Assembly: GCF_000001735.4 (NCBI RefSeq) | Contig: NC_003070.9 | Span: forward strand, 4,526,001-4,590,000 | Direction: 5' to 3' | Origin: Arabidopsis thaliana | Lineage: Eukaryota > Streptophyta > Magnoliopsida > Brassicales > Brassicaceae | Length of the DNA stretch: 64,000 nt | Part shown: positions 1 through 13,861 of the stretch, one piece after another | Layout: the number at the start of each line of letters is the position of its first letter | Numbering within the stretch: position 1 is the first letter of the stretch | Notes under the pieces: model-generated | The model's database searches: none | Seen by the model: only the letters and a program-made list of their open reading frames with translations | Told to the model about the DNA's origin: nothing | Made by a program: the position numbers and the translations under genes

Positions 1-19
1 GCAAAAACAAAGCAAATTT

Positions 20-100
20 TTCTTCTCTTAGGGTTTGAGAGATGTATTGAAGGATTAATGAAAATGAGGATACAAAGAAGAAGAGAGTCCTTTTTATAGA
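20..100 (-). promoter_or_regulatory. Promoter and leader of a minus-strand gene lying left of the window
   Basis: Read on the minus strand, TATAAAAAGG lies at 98-89 and is followed by a pyrimidine-rich leader. That leader carries AAACCCTAA (telobox) at about 34-26. This is the usual layout of an Arabidopsis core promoter plus 5' leader. No start codon followed by a convincing reading frame is visible before base 1, so the coding part should lie outside the window. The gene cannot be identified from here. Confidence 0.5.
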
Positions 101-2964
101 AGGAGATAAATATTGAAACGTGGCCCTACACACTTCTTATTCACTACCCACTTGTGTGTTTTTTGCGTTATTGCAATTTATTATCATTGAATATTGAATG
201 ATTTATATGGTCACAATTTCACAAAACCCCCCAAACATCTATGCCCTATTTGTCCCCGTTGTTGGTATGTATCATGGCACACATGCACGCCACGTGGTTG
301 ATTTATTTTAATTTTTTGGTTGTAATTCTAATTTATTTTTTATATATAAGAAGTTGCAAGTCTCTCATTACTACGAGGATTTTTCAAACAGACGAAACTG
401 GGTTGTCTTCTTCCACCTATAGATGTTATATTGCTTCTAGATTATTATTTTCTCTCTGGGAATTAGGAGCAACTAATAAATCTTGCTTCTAGATCTTAGG
501 GTGGTAATTCGCAGATCCAACTATAGTTTAAAGCGATCAAAACAAGGTTTTAATTAACTAATGCTCACAAGTCATAACAATAGTGGTTTTATTATTTTAA
601 TATTTTCTACATATGTTTTATTATTTATATACAGAAAATTTTGTTTCTAATTTGGTTTTAAGAATTAGTGCATGACATAGATATATATAGGCTTATCGCA
701 ATGCAAATATTTGTCGTTTTAGAAAATAGATTTTTTCAGTGACGCCTTCTTCTTGTTTCTTTCTGACTCTGCAGATGCAAATGGAGTGGGGCAAATCATT
801 CTTTCTTTTTTGTAATATTTTTAACCAAACAAAAAAAACTCTTTTTTTTCTCTTGTAACAACCATATTTCTTATTTTACAACTAAGTTTCTTCTTCTTCT
901 TTTTTGTCGTGGATTACATCATCGTCAGAAAATTTTAACTTTTATCATACTATTGTAACAAATATATTTCAACTTTTTCTAATTTCGGTAGAATTTTATG
1001 GCGGTTTTTTTCATAGCAGAAGCTTCTAAAAAAGGTATGTTCCGCGAGGCCGGGAAAAAGATTGAATTCTTCAAATATAAAATACTTCGAGAAGAATATC
1101 AAACTCGGATCCTATACATGCAAAGATGATCGCACTGTACTTCAAATAAAAGTCGTGCATCTGACTTTTTAATGTGGATGTCCATTTCCTACACACAAAA
1201 AAAACAATCAGGATAGTTTCTAAAAACCAGACTTCTCAAATCACTAGAACAAAAAGGGTAAAAAGTAACTAAAAACATATTGCCGTCGATTGATAACGTC
1301 TCATGGATATCCAAAAATATCAGCGAGTGAAGGATAATATATTAATTAGGTTGTGACCACAGTCAAATTTTGTGGATGATATGAATTGTTGGGGTTATCA
1401 TAAATCATTTCTATTATTTATTTTACAAACGGGTTGGATCCACGTCAGTGTACCAATCTATTAGACCTTCCACGCACAATTTCAGATTCTATGGTGTGCT
1501 GTGATGTAACAATATAAATTGTCTTTTACTTGCTATTATTATTTAAATTAATAAATTATTTTCATTCACACAACTTACTCATTCTAGACGTATTAATTTT
1601 CTTATTATCATGTACATTACCTGACAAAATAGTTAGTGTTATAGTCAAAATAATTAATTTCAATAGGATGCATGCATGTACGTATTTGACTATTGTCTAT
1701 ATAGTAGAGTTTCTCTCTAGAATCTAGAATCTTTTTTTTCGTTATACAATTCAGTTTTCGTGAGCTTGTTATCAAAACAAAGTGTCCAACGTTAATGAAT
1801 TATGACTTCAAAATATTTGTCTTTTCAGATGTTTTAACTCTTGTAAAGTGTCCATGACGTGGCATGGATGTTGAGATTCGTTTAGTGAGAATGTGTCATT
1901 AATCACAGAATGCGTTAGGTGACGATTACTATAATAACTTCTAACTAATTGGTCTTCTGGTGGCGCACGAACTAATTTATGATAATTATACCAAATACAT
2001 GATAGAGCATATACTTTTCACGTATCTGTCCGTGAGGATTGATTTTTCAAATATTCTCTTTGTTTTGCTAATTATTGATTTAAAACAAAGTTTGGATGCA
2101 TTTTAAATTCAAGTTAAATTAATTAGAAACATTTAAGAAAAAACTATTGATGGAAGATAGAAATGAAGTAGAATTGGTTCAATATTATAAGAAAATAATA
2201 TTTAGAGTTGAAAATAAAATCTTTTAATCTACTTAAAAATCGTTGAAGTATACATGTGTAGAGGCCTTACTATTGATCAAATATTCAATAGAGGCCTTCA
2301 TTTGAAAAAAAAAAAAAAAGATCAGAGTCAAAGACTCAAAGATTGAAACTCTGCTATAAGACTCACAAACAAGTAACCAAATTGTTAAGAAGGCGCAACT
2401 AAAGTGATTGTGAACTTCTCAGCCCAAAAGAATAATGTGGGCTTCTTGGATAAAACATAAAACGAATGCACTTATAAGTGTTCTTAGCCTTCTTCATAAC
2501 CTTTCAAGTTAAAATCGGCCCCAATGTCCAAACCCTATCATTGGCCCACTTTCATCATACACCAACAACTTATGTTTATATGTTTCAATATAATGTTTTC
2601 GTTTACGTGAGCTCAGAGAATTCTGTTGAAAAACGTGGTTACTTTTCCGTAAATTATGTCACACTAATTAGATCCATACAATCAATTTCAAACACATAAT
2701 ACATTTCAATCGATATGAACCAATCTCCGGAACGTTACCGTTACACAATCTTAACTCTTCTAGTTCACTTTCTTCTTTTCGATTACACTTGGCCTGGGAA
2801 TTCTTTATCACATGAATGGTTATACACCGTCCGATCAAAACCTACCACCTCTTCAATCATCTGGCACGTGGCTTGACCAACGTATTTATTACGACCGATC
2901 AAAATAGCTTTATTCCACGTCAGCAAAACACGGTCGTGCCTTCCTCCACCGTCCGATGTTACAA
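101..2964. other. Intergenic region, no gene seen
   Basis: This stretch is AT-rich and has stops in all frames. I see no coding exon, tRNA or clear transposon. Close to the GATL3 stop there is a G-box/ABRE-type CACGTGGC at about 2864-2871, and a further CCACGTCA sits at about 2916. These could belong to a promoter or to the GATL3 3' region. Confidence 0.6.
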
Positions 2965-4002
2965 TCAGCTATCAGAGATCAACGGTGAATAACGAAACAA
3001 ATCATAAGGAGCCCATAACGAATCCAACGGACACGGTCGTCTCGAGTCAAGCCTTAGCCATGGTTTCCCTTTCCCGCTCCAATGCAACAAACTCACCGGA
3101 CCTGGATGCAAATTCCGGCAAAGTCCTTCCAAGTTATCACCACCAAGACCATGCTGATTCCACCTATGCTCCACCGGCTCAACATCTCCGGCGAAAACGA
3201 GCAGAAACGGAGGCAAAGATCCCAATTCGTAAATACGATGTCGTTTTTGAATCCTCATCCATGTCTCTAGCTTCACCGTGACTCTCCTTTCTCTCCATTT
3301 TCCGAGATCAATCACCATCACTCCGGTGTTGAAATAACACGGTTTCCTATCTTTCAACGCCGATTTGTAACCTTGACTCGACCAGAATCTTGAAGTGAAG
3401 TAGTTAGTGAAATTCGCGTGACAGTACTCCGGAGCTCCGACGACGTGCCGACGTAGATCGATTCTCCAGAGTTTAGCCACGTCATCGACGACTACGAGAT
3501 CGGAGTCGAAGTAGATTACGCGGCGGACGGCGATTGGGAGGAGATCGGCGAGGTAGATCCGAGCGTAGTTTAACGGTTGGTCTAAAGCACGACGAATAGA
3601 GGAAGATATTTTGCTGCGGACGAGGTTAGGGTCAAAATGGTAAATGTGGTAGGTTAGGTATGGGAATGTTGAGGAGATTATGCGGCGGAGATCGGCGCTG
3701 CGACGGTGAGTGGCGATGAAGTGGAAAACGATGTTTTCAGGACAAGAAGCGTGTTGGAGAACGGAGAAGACGCCGGCGACTGAGCCACGGAGGTAAATTG
3801 CGTCGAGAGTCATAGCGATGTGGATGATTGATGGGTTGTGTTCGTGATCCGAAGGTATCCATGTCGTTTTGGAGCATTCTCTGCCGTTTCGAAACGCCGG
3901 AGCTTCACGAAACGCGGGGAGGTCAGTGAGAGTGACTGTGACGCAGCTAATTGTGATAGGTAAGAGTAGAAGAAGACATAAACGCAAACGCAGAGAAGAC
4001 AT
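2965..4002 (-). CDS. GATL3: GATL3-type glycosyltransferase, family GT8
   Basis: An intronless reading frame of 345 codons begins at the ATG at 4002. Residues 4-25 form a hydrophobic signal or anchor segment (leucine-rich, then PITISC), as expected for entry to the secretory pathway and Golgi. GT8 hallmarks are visible: the metal/UDP-sugar motif DSDLVVVDD at residues 166-174, the [12 protein letters not shown] stretch near 222, and HWSGKGKPW at 307-315. Length and the lack of introns fit the galacturonosyltransferase-like (GATL) family, which acts in pectin and/or xylan synthesis. The GATL3 identity (At1g13250) rests on remembered gene order beside RAV1. The exact sugar donor and acceptor cannot be read from the sequence. 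Confidence 0.9.
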   Translation of the reverse strand: MSSLRLRLCLLLLLPITISCVTVTLTDLPAFREAPAFRNGRECSKTTWIPSDHEHNPSIIHIAMTLDAIYLRGSVAGVFSVLQHASCPENIVFHFIATHRRSADLRRIISSTFPYLTYHIYHFDPNLVRSKISSSIRRALDQPLNYARIYLADLLPIAVRRVIYFDSDLVVVDDVAKLWRIDLRRHVVGAPEYCHANFTNYFTSRFWSSQGYKSALKDRKPCYFNTGVMVIDLGKWRERRVTVKLETWMRIQKRHRIYELGSLPPFLLVFAGDVEPVEHRWNQHGLGGDNLEGLCRNLHPGPVSLLHWSGKGKPWLRLDSRRPCPLDSLWAPYDLFRYSPLISDS

Positions 4003-5258
4003 TTTTTTAGGTCTGTGTTGTGTAGTCTGTGAGTGAGTGGAGAGGCAAGAGAGAGTGAACTGTGAAAGAGATGGAGGTTTTTTGTGTCGGTGTTAATGGC
4101 AGATTAGGGGTAGTTTCGACATTTTAGACTTTTTGTGGTTTATGCTTAAGCGTTAATTGATGATTGTCGTTACTTGTAATAAAAAGTTAAGTCATGAAAG
4201 TTAGTGAATAAGTATGTTTTGGGATAATTTTAACAATAATTATGAAGTCTTTCGGTGATTTTGAAAATGCGTACGAAATGGGTAACCGACTCGTGAGGGT
4301 ACAATCGTCTATTTCCACGTGTTAAACATGTTGACCATGATTTTCTAATCATCGGACGGCTATAAATCGTATGGAGATTTTAACGATCGATTAAAAATTT
4401 AAAATAAATAAAAATTACTACAGAGAAACTGAATATCTCAAGAACATTGATATCGATTGAACCAAAAGCATTCATGTTATCATCATTTTCTTTTCTTTGT
4501 TTTTACATTGATATTGGTCAATTGGATTTTAAATACGCCAAACATATCTGATATAAACTGATTAAAGATAAAGAAAAACAGGAGATACAGATAGGCTTTA
4601 TCACTCAAAATGATACCACTCCTCAGTTAGATATCACCACCATTAATGCACTTCTCTCAGCTAACTTATATGCCATAAATGATACCAAATCTAATTTGGT
4701 TATTGCAGAACGGTAAAGCCATTTTTTTTTTATCATAAGTAAAAAAGTAAAGTTGTGAATTTTCAAAATGTACTAGTAAAATCTTTTGTTTTTTCATTCG
4801 AAGAAACCACAAGACTTAGGTATATTGGTCCTTGAGTTGAATATTGAACATGATGCAAAAAATAAAAGATGAAAGTTGCAAACACAAATGTTTGGATGTT
4901 TTTGCTTTGTTAAAGGAATATTATCCTTCATAGATTCTTCTTTCTCACTCTTCCCAATTTTCATATCCACTTAAAGTTTGTCTTAAACTGTAATGTCATC
5001 ATGATTTTGGATATCCCATGTCTACAGTGTAACGATACAAATTCTTGGATTTTCAAAATAGATTTTGAGAATGTTCAATATTTCATCAAGACTACGATGA
5101 TTAAGGCGCAGTTTTGTTCCCTCCTTACAAGCAATTTGTATCAAATCAAGCTAAAACATGTAAGAATACAAATTAATATATCGGTATAGAATGGTCCTCC
5201 CTACTCATTCTATCAACATAAATGAAATCGAGGTTCTATGAACACGTTTGAACCCATT

Positions 5259-5281
5259 GTGCCATAGTGCCATAGTGCCAT
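5259..5281. repeat. 8-bp tandem repeat (GTGCCATA)x2.9
   Basis: GTGCCATA occurs twice in full at 5259-5274 and is followed by GTGCCAT. The copies are perfect. No gene is nearby. Confidence 0.9.
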
Positions 5282-5798
5282 TATTATTTTTAAAAATCAA
5301 AATCCTCCGAATGATGTAGAAAAGTCAGATCCCACCGACACAAAAACACAAATCCCTCATCAATTATTTTTCATATAAAACTAGGGACAGACAAAAGTGG
5401 ATGCCCTATCAATTTTATGTCTCATTAGCTTTACAACAGGTTCAAATTTTAATATTTCCATTTGGTTTACTATTACTAACTAACAAAAACTTAATAAATG
5501 GATCAAATATTGCCGTATTTAGAAGTAGTTGAATAATTAAGAGAGAATAGAATAGAAGCAAAAACGATCGTTCTACTTCTACAAATATAATAAGAATCTT
5601 TTAATGGGAGTGGTGATTCTTTAGAAAGATTAAAAGAGAATGCAAATTATTCATGGGATAAATATTGAATATTATCCTCCGACTCTTAACGAAATGGCAT
5701 AAGAAATTGGAAAAGTATTGTGTTTGAAAATACATGTAATGAATATATTTCCTTCTGTGTGTTATGCATGTGTGTTGTCCGACTTGAAACTTAAAATA

Positions 5799-5850
5799 AG
5801 CCCAATCCTGTTATATCTGTTAAGCCCAATAAGTTTTATATACGGGCCCA
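5799..5850 (-). promoter_or_regulatory. Cluster of three site II (TGGGCY) motifs
   Basis: On the minus strand TGGGCC lies at 5850-5845 and TGGGCT at 5828-5823 and 5804-5799. Site II clusters typically sit 50-200 bp upstream of growth-related plant genes. Here no gene follows on either side. Confidence 0.4.
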
Positions 5851-8800
5851 TTATTTAAAATTCGCGTGGATTCAAATAGCTCTTACAAGAGGCTGATGAA
5901 CCCACAAAATGACTAAAGTTTTAGTCATTCTTGTACGCGATTGCGAATCTACTTCTATGTACGAAATATTTTTTTCATTGACTTCAAAAAAAAAAAAATG
6001 CTACACCTAAATTAACATAGTTATGTGCACCCAAAAAAAAACAATTAGCGTAGTCTTTTCTACTATAGATTTGACTTTCTTCTGTCGGGAAATATTCAGA
6101 AAACAAGTCTAAACCAGAATTGTAATATCGTTTTAAGTAATTAACTATTTATTGTATGATTAGATGGAAAATTCGTCCACGTGAAGATCCTTAAATGCAA
6201 CAAAGAAAAGAAGAGCAAAATCGTTTGACGAAATTTGAAAAGTCAAACGGAGTGTACAAGTGGCATATGCAGAGAGACTTGAGAGAATGAGGTTTATAGG
6301 TGACCGGGAACGTACAAGTCGGTACAACTCATTCTTGCGTGTATTAGGGTTTTTATTTAGTATGATTTTTAGTCGAACAAAATCTAGTGTGCATTACAAC
6401 CGTACATGTTTTAGTTTATAGTTATTCCATTAAAAAAATGGGAGAATGAATGATTCTACTAAATTATTATGCCTACATGGTTTTCTTATCATTTACATAT
6501 TATTTTTGGAAATATCGATCTTCATATTTTTTGTACAGCAAATCGATTCTATCATCTATATTTCTTATGTGCAATGGAGTTTTTCGAACAACGAACCCAC
6601 AACGTTTGGTAAGTGAAAAGATTGATAAACGAGAAAACAGTTTTCTAACAGAAATGGTTAAAACTTTCAAATGCTTGTGAAGACCATGCAAACTTGTTTT
6701 TGTTAGATACTTATCGTAGAATATGGATAGTAAGTTTAAATCCTTAATTGTCTTCTAATAAGCAAATGTTATAATATCAAATGACTTTTTTTCTCTTCTT
6801 TATAGAAATCATTTATCTAACTCTTTCTGTTGGGACTTTACAGATGTTAAAAACAGATAAACCTATGAGAATTTTCCATTTATATACACGTATTTATATC
6901 TATCCCTACAGGGTACAGGCTACACATGCATATTAACATTATATACATTTGTATATTGGTGAATTATCATTGAGAATTGATGGAATGGGGCAAAAAAAGT
7001 CAAAAAATATACATATGCAAAGCTGGCAGATAGACTTTGATGCATTAGAAGGAGGACTTTTATAAAGATTGGTGTTATGTGAAAATTATAAAGATTTGCA
7101 AGTGGGTACTTTCTTTAAGACCAATGACCCATCCTCTTATTTTGTTTTCAATAAGTTGTACTTATAAACAAACTAAAATCACATCTAAAACATAGCATTT
7201 AAATGATCTTTATCCAGGCTCTGTGTCTTAATCATACTGATATGGGTTGGTCCCAATTTATTAAATAGTAACAATATGATTATTTAAGTCTAATGAGATT
7301 ATACCTTTATATCTATGTAATATAATATTTACCAATAACAATGTATAGATTGTAAGTTTACGTATAAATGGACACAGGGAAAGGTTCCATGGATAGATAG
7401 AGACCTTATAATTATGAAAATACTTGGAAAACTATAGAAATTAAATTGTAAATTTGTTATTTGTTCGGTTGAAATTCATGTAGATATATCGAAAGTAAAA
7501 AAGATATAGAAAATATTTCTAGATAAATCAGTCAAGAAAAATAAATAAGACTCTAGATATAAATATCGAACCTCTTCAACGTCGCTGAAATAATGTTAAT
7601 TGTTAATATGTCGAACGTTCTTTAAGTTATTGACTCGTCGTGCTTTTGGTTTAATTTGTCAACTCTATCTTATTTCTATTTCATTTATATAGCTGAAACT
7701 TTTCTGATTTATTTATCGGTACTTTTCATGGGCATATGAGTACAAAAAACCGCGACTTTGCTTTTGACGTCTCCGACCTCTTCTACGTTTGACTATTCGA
7801 AGATTATAAGGTTATTTAGCTCGAGGCACAGAAAGCAATTAATAAAGTTTATTACTTACTTTGCTCACGACACTTCCACTATATAAAGTGAATTATTTGC
7901 TTAATTTTGTATAAATAAATTTGATATTTTCACTTACGAACTATTATTAATATACTCCAAAACTCACATGTACTTAGCTTAGCTATAGCTATTTACGATA
8001 AATGTCAATTCTGAAACAAATACTTAACTTATTAAAATAAGTACATTTACGTTATCATATCAGCCGGAGCCAAAACCCTATATTTTAAAGGGCCCTATTT
8101 AGATAACTTATTTGGCATTTTAACAGCGACTTGTGATGATGGACTCCGTCAAAGTCACCGGCGGAATCTGTAACATCATATGGTGTCTTAAAATTGTCGG
8201 TCCGTGAATACGTATAAAGATATGTCTCTAAGTTCTTAGGAAAATATATACATGATATCATAGATATATAATCAACATTGTGTTATGCGTCAACGAGTGA
8301 TGCTGAACATATAATTGTTTGACTTCCAATAATATCCATGCAATAATTGACTTTTGTATTGCAAAAAAAAAAAGGTAGAAAACACAACTTAATAGTCTTA
8401 ATTTGACGATGGAATATTAGAGTAACATTTACTACTTAATTTTATTGTAACTCCAACTCCAAGTAGCCTGATCTATATGGAATTATTATACTTTATACAA
8501 CTTTTTTAACTGCATGAATATAAATACCAGTAGAATTGTACTAAACATTAAGTGTTATAACTATATATGTGTACAATATACAAATTTAAGGTAATGATGA
8601 AGTATGGAGGAATAGAAGTTGTAGTACAGAATTGCGGTACAGTATCTTACTGGTTTAATTATCTGCAGTCCGAAGCAGTAAAAGAAATCTACAAAATTTA
8701 CAGTAAAATATATATTTTTATATATAATTTTCAATTTATTAAGTTTTAATATTATTACTAATTAATATTTCAAGTCGTTGAACCATTGACGACTTCTTTT

Positions 8801-9481
8801 AATTCTTGCTATTATAGTCAACCAGTTTTTATTTTTATCCTTCTCTTTTGTTGACTTGGTCGCATATTTTCATGGGTTTCATGTTGGAGTCTGTCTATTA
8901 AGCCATTTTACAACAAAATAATATTTTCTTAAAGTTACTGAGTTCTGATTCTGTGAAACTTATTAGATAAAGTGGTTATCATACAAAATTATAAGATCTG
9001 GCTCAGCCGGTTTAATTATATTGGATAATCCGGTGGCATTTCCCGGTTTAGCTCCTAAGGACAATAACGTCTTTCACTGTCTATAGTCCCATATGATATC
9101 ACCTCTCAACCAATGGGACGAGTTATGTGCACACAGAGATTGTAGAGCCTACCTACATCTTTCGTTTTTTTATTTAAATTTAAAGTTCGTCAACAAAAGC
9201 AACTTCGAATTAACATGAGAAAAGATACTAGCTCGTGAACTTAACTATAAAGTATTATTTAAAGGCTAATTGTGCATGTTAATTACTATTAGATTATTGT
9301 TTATTTTATTGACATGATCTGATTTTGTGAGTTCAAGGTTTTTTTGATTCGCAATAAAGTAACTAGATCGGACAGAAATATATAGTTTTCAGAGTTTTCT
9401 TATGATATTAACTAATTACATCTTTGATCAATGAGTAATGTCGTATAATTTTATATACACAAACTACGTTTTGACTAAAAG

Positions 9482-9537
9482 GGTTTGTTTTATACCTTTT
9501 TCTTTTTTCTTTTGTCGAAGAGGTTTGTTTTATACCT
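9482..9537. repeat. 16-bp direct repeat flanking a T-rich insert
   Basis: GGTTTGTTTTATACCT is found at 9482-9497 and again, perfectly, at 9522-9537. The 24 bases between are T-rich and end in GTCGAAGA. Read on the minus strand, this is a short head TCTTCGAC followed by an A-rich tail, flanked by a target-site-like duplication. Confidence 0.75.
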
Positions 9538-9969
9538 AAAAATAGAAAATATAGCAATGACCAAAAACATCTTGGTAATAGTATATTTTTTGCCTTCTTC
9601 CATTATTATATTTAATTCGAATTGTCTATTAATCTTTTTTCAATGAAATTGCCTATGAATATTATTATAGTATGGACATATATATTATCAAATAATGAAA
9701 TTTTTGAATTGCATTTGAACTTCATAGACATTGTTATTTGCTGATCACGAACTTTCTTCTACGCCAATGTTTTTCAATTCCCACATTATTAAAGTCCAAT
9801 TACGATCAGTTGATGTATTAAATTAGTCGTAGGAGATTACATTGTACGTGTATAAAAGTTGGTCTTGTTTGGCTCCAATTGGCGTGGTTTACGTGTGAAC
9901 AGACACAGACAACTTGACGAATCAAAACGCATAAAACGCGTGGCAGAAAGTTTCTATTGCTCCAAAAAC

Positions 9970-10029
9970 AACTTTTTTATTCTCTTTTTTTTTTGACAAA
10001 GAAATACAGTAACTTTTTTTTATTCTCTT
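9970..10029. repeat. About 17-bp direct repeat flanking a T-run plus 16 bases
   Basis: AACTTTTTTATTCTCTT at 9970-9986 recurs at 10011-10029 with two extra T in the T-run. Between them lie eight T followed by GACAAAGAAATACAGT. The minus-strand reading is a short head ending in TTTGTC, then poly-A. Confidence 0.65.
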
Positions 10030-10522
10030 AAAGAAATAAAATTCCAGAGTACTTTAGTTCAGTGTATATCTCTGATTTATTTAATTACTATTATAATGAT
10101 TACATACAACACACCTGCTACTGCCACGCTTTTATTCGGTAAGAGAGATCTTTATTTTCAACTATCCCAAATATCTATAAATTTAAAAATTAATTTTCTG
10201 TACCAACAAAAAATATCTAATAATAAGCATTTTGGGCCGCCACTTGTGCCCGAGACGTTGAAACCAAGGAAAATATTTGTGGTGCTGGTGCAGCTAAATT
10301 CCAAAAATGAATTTATGGGTTCATTTTCAGAGTTTTGTTTTCTAGGACCGTTGTAATAAAAAATCTTTTGTTCTCGTTAAGTATAATAAGAATCTTGATA
10401 ATAGCTCTTTGTAGTTATAGATGTGTATCTATTAGTCTTGGTCAATAAGGCAAAACTAATACATACTACTAAGTTACATGAATTGTTCGAGAAAGTCTTG
10501 TCTTATAAACTCGTTTAGTTTT

Positions 10523-10562
10523 CTTTGAGAGTACTTTTTTCTTTCTTTACTTTGAGAGTACT
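10523..10562. repeat. 13-bp direct repeat flanking a pyrimidine insert
   Basis: CTTTGAGAGTACT is present at 10523-10535 and 10550-10562. The 14 bases between are TTTTTCTTTCTTTA. This has the same architecture as the other A-rich or T-rich inserts of this window. Confidence 0.7.
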
Positions 10563-12939
10563 ATGGTTACGTAGATAATAATCATCGTTATCGGCTTCTA
10601 ATTTGTATAAGATAATAACTTTTATGCATTTTCTAACACGAGAACTTATCGAGTTATCTCAAACGTCACGAAAGAAAAAGGACAATGAACATAATATATT
10701 ATATTATCCATTTGTATATTTAGACATATATTTTAATTTATTAACTAAATCCGTTCATGTGACAAGATCGACCCTTATAAGAAGGAGAGATTCGATTTTG
10801 TCACGAATCCTTATCTGTCCGAAATTGTTTTTAGCAATATGCGATTATCGTAATAATTTTCTTCTTTATAATTAGTGTCATAAATCTATTACTTTCTATT
10901 TTGCTGTTTCCAAAATCTTTTTGTGTTTATGAACTGAACACTCATATAAAAAAAAAATACTTGTAATTGCAACCGTTAAATGAATGTTATATTAGCAACA
11001 AACTTTGGTAGTTGTTGGAATGGAACTAAGCACGACATTATCCACGCACTTCAAACATTTTTTCCCCGACATAAATATATCTCTAATACTACTATGTATA
11101 TAGCTAACTACCAAAGCTGAGAGAGTGAGAGTAACCACAATTTCTTGAAATTTTGTCACAAGTTCTTGCATATATCGATATGTCCACACAAACAATCAAA
11201 ACATTCGGATATTCATAATTATGATTGTATATCTACATGACAGAATATTAAGCAATGCGTAACAATATTTTTATGACTAGTTAATTTTGTTTCAGTTCCT
11301 AATTCCAACGGTGTCGGCCAAATAATACCTGAACCGGCCGGTTTTTAAAGAATGAATAAATAATGTGATATATGACGTGGCGTGTCGTTGGTAGTGGGGG
11401 ATTAAGATGGCGCAGCCATGGCCCATGAGCGATCTTAAGTCATTCTAATTAAAGTTAAGTAAAATTATATTAGTTCATCTCTAACCGAAAGCGCGCGTTC
11501 TATGTGGCACCAAACATAGATTCTTATTTTAAAACATTATCATACTGTATATATCTCCTAACGATAATCGTGATGGATATTAATTAATCTAAAATATATC
11601 TATGCAGATAAACACTCGCTTTTAAGAAATTATTTGCTTTACAAATTAGATATAGCGTTTTGATGATTCGAGGATTTACTTTTCTTTAACCAAACGAATG
11701 TTCCTAAATACATCACCAACGAAATGTTACATACTTAGTTGACTAATCTCGTAAGATAATGATGTGGAAATCTAAATGAGGATATATAAAGAGCCGTAAT
11801 TGTTAACCGATAAGGCGATAACCACTTGACATCATCGAAAGTTCGGTTAGTGGAACAATAAAAGATTAATTAGATGGTAGCAATCGGATTTTCACGTTTC
11901 TTTATTATTGCCGCTCAGTACTGTAATTCATGATAGGACAATGAATCTATTTATAAAGTAATCAACTACATTTTCGATCGAGTGATAATGTATTTTTATG
12001 TAAATATTTAATAAACTATAGCTTTTAATTATTTTAGATAATTACAGAAATCATTTAAAATATAAGTGTGCGCAAATGAAAAAGTCTATTAAGAACTTAA
12101 AGCATAATCAAAACAATTAGTTTAACTTTACAATTATGTTCATTTTATATGCCGTCATTTCTCTTACGTGATTAATAAATAGGTAAGTAACTAACGACTA
12201 AACCATCAGCATTTATAGTCCATATAAAAACCATCAACAGCTGATCCAATTGCGGAAAGTCAATGATGTAAGCAGATCCATCAGCAATTTTTCCAAATCA
12301 ATTCAGATTTTAATATCTTCTTCATTCTCGCTGATAGATATTCGTTTAGACTACGTTTTCTATCTTTGGTCGCATACAGTATATAGAATAATAACAGAAT
12401 CTACAAAATAATATATTCCCCGCCTAATCTTCTGGACATCATCAGTTTATTGCATCCGAAGAGGAAGAAACCTATACTTTGACGATTATCAGCCATCTTC
12501 TATTGTAATTTGATTTGAAAAAGAACTACTTATAAAGCGTTTTGTATATTCTATAGTTTTAATTTATATTATCGGTGTCACAGGGTTAATGTGAAATTTC
12601 CAGCTCAAAGACTCATATTCTTTTATGAGTATAATTGGTAGTATATTCATGAGTTATAGTGGGTATATTGATGAGATTATTGAACATATGCAAATATATA
12701 CTGTTTAAGATAGCATGCAGAGTACCCAATATCAAAATTAAACCATTTATAAAAACACGTTTTTCTCGAGGCTCCATGTAATACTAAATCAGGACTCTTG
12801 TCTTGTTTTCTGAGTTAGATGAATATTGAATACCCAAGCAAGATAAAATAAAATAATTTGAGCCAGCACAAGAAATGGAATCGTTGAGTTGGATACAGGT
12901 AGGAATCCGAATAAATAATTATGTTTGAAATACATGAGC

Positions 12940-12982
12940 AAGATGGAGAAAATTAAAAAATTTAAAAAGATGGAGAAAATTA
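12940..12982. repeat. 16-bp direct repeat flanking an A-rich insert
   Basis: AAGATGGAGAAAATTA lies at 12940-12955 and 12967-12982. The 11 bases between are AAAAATTTAAA. It could be a tandem duplication or a short A-rich insertion with target duplication. Confidence 0.6.
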
Positions 12983-13813
12983 TTCTTAAAGAAGAGTTAC
13001 AGTATTACCTACCAGTTAGTATCGTTTATCAAATATATATTTAATATTACTTATTTTTATATGTTAATTCATGAAAGCTCATAAACATAAAGGGGGAGAA
13101 AAATGTTATAGTTGATTGCATTCGTGGTAGCATAAACTATTTCAAACCTAATTCTTACAATAATTGATATAAATATTATAGTTATGTTAATAATAAACCG
13201 TTGTAAATTATTTACATCATCATCTTTAGAGTCGCTATAAAATAATATAAAAGTTATTTACATTATTAAAAACTAATATAAATATATAAAATAACTTTTT
13301 TAATTGTCGTGTCTGTATATTTTTTCTTCAGTGTGTGTATTTTTAAAATTAAGAAAGACGAAACCATGAAAAAGTTACTTCAACACATTCAATGTGAAAG
13401 CTATATATGAAATAAAAAAATATCCCAACGCATTATAATTCAATTAGACAAGTCGAGTTTTCTGGTTGAGAAAAGAAAAAACTTTAACAAAAAAAATTGA
13501 AAAAAGAAAAGAAACCAAAATCGTTTTTTCCGATATATCGTGTGTTATACGTTGACAAAATAGGTACTGATGGAAATTATTTACCGACAAGAAAATAATT
13601 AAATATATCAACGAATTGACAAGCTAAATAAGCTAAAGGACCAAGTTGAGGAAAAATGAGGTCCACCTGCGGACCAATAACAACTCGTCCGTACTAATAA
13701 TATCTATTTATACCTATGTTGGATGTTTCAAAAAAAAAAAAATTAGCATCATAAATCAGATACTTTTTCCTTTAGCACTCTTATCTATTTTGTTTCTCTA
13801 TAAATCACATTCT

Positions 13814-13861
13814 AAGGTCTTCTACCTCCTTTGCTCAAAAAAAAAAAAGGTCTTCTACCTC
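13814..13861. repeat. 15-bp direct repeat flanking a poly-A insert
   Basis: AAGGTCTTCTACCTC occurs at 13814-13828 and 13847-13861. The insert between is CTTTGCTC followed by a run of ten A, so the head-plus-poly(A) form is on the plus strand. Confidence 0.7.

Noticed and set aside
8136-8210. Short GC-richer stretch beginning ATGATGGACTCCGTC that reads like coding sequence
   Set aside because: The frame closes after about 22 codons and no exon continuation with splice sites is visible; it could be a gene-fragment relic but this cannot be supported.
10603-10875. Plus-strand frame of 90 codons
   Set aside because: No ATG at the start, biased composition and no splice-linked neighbours.
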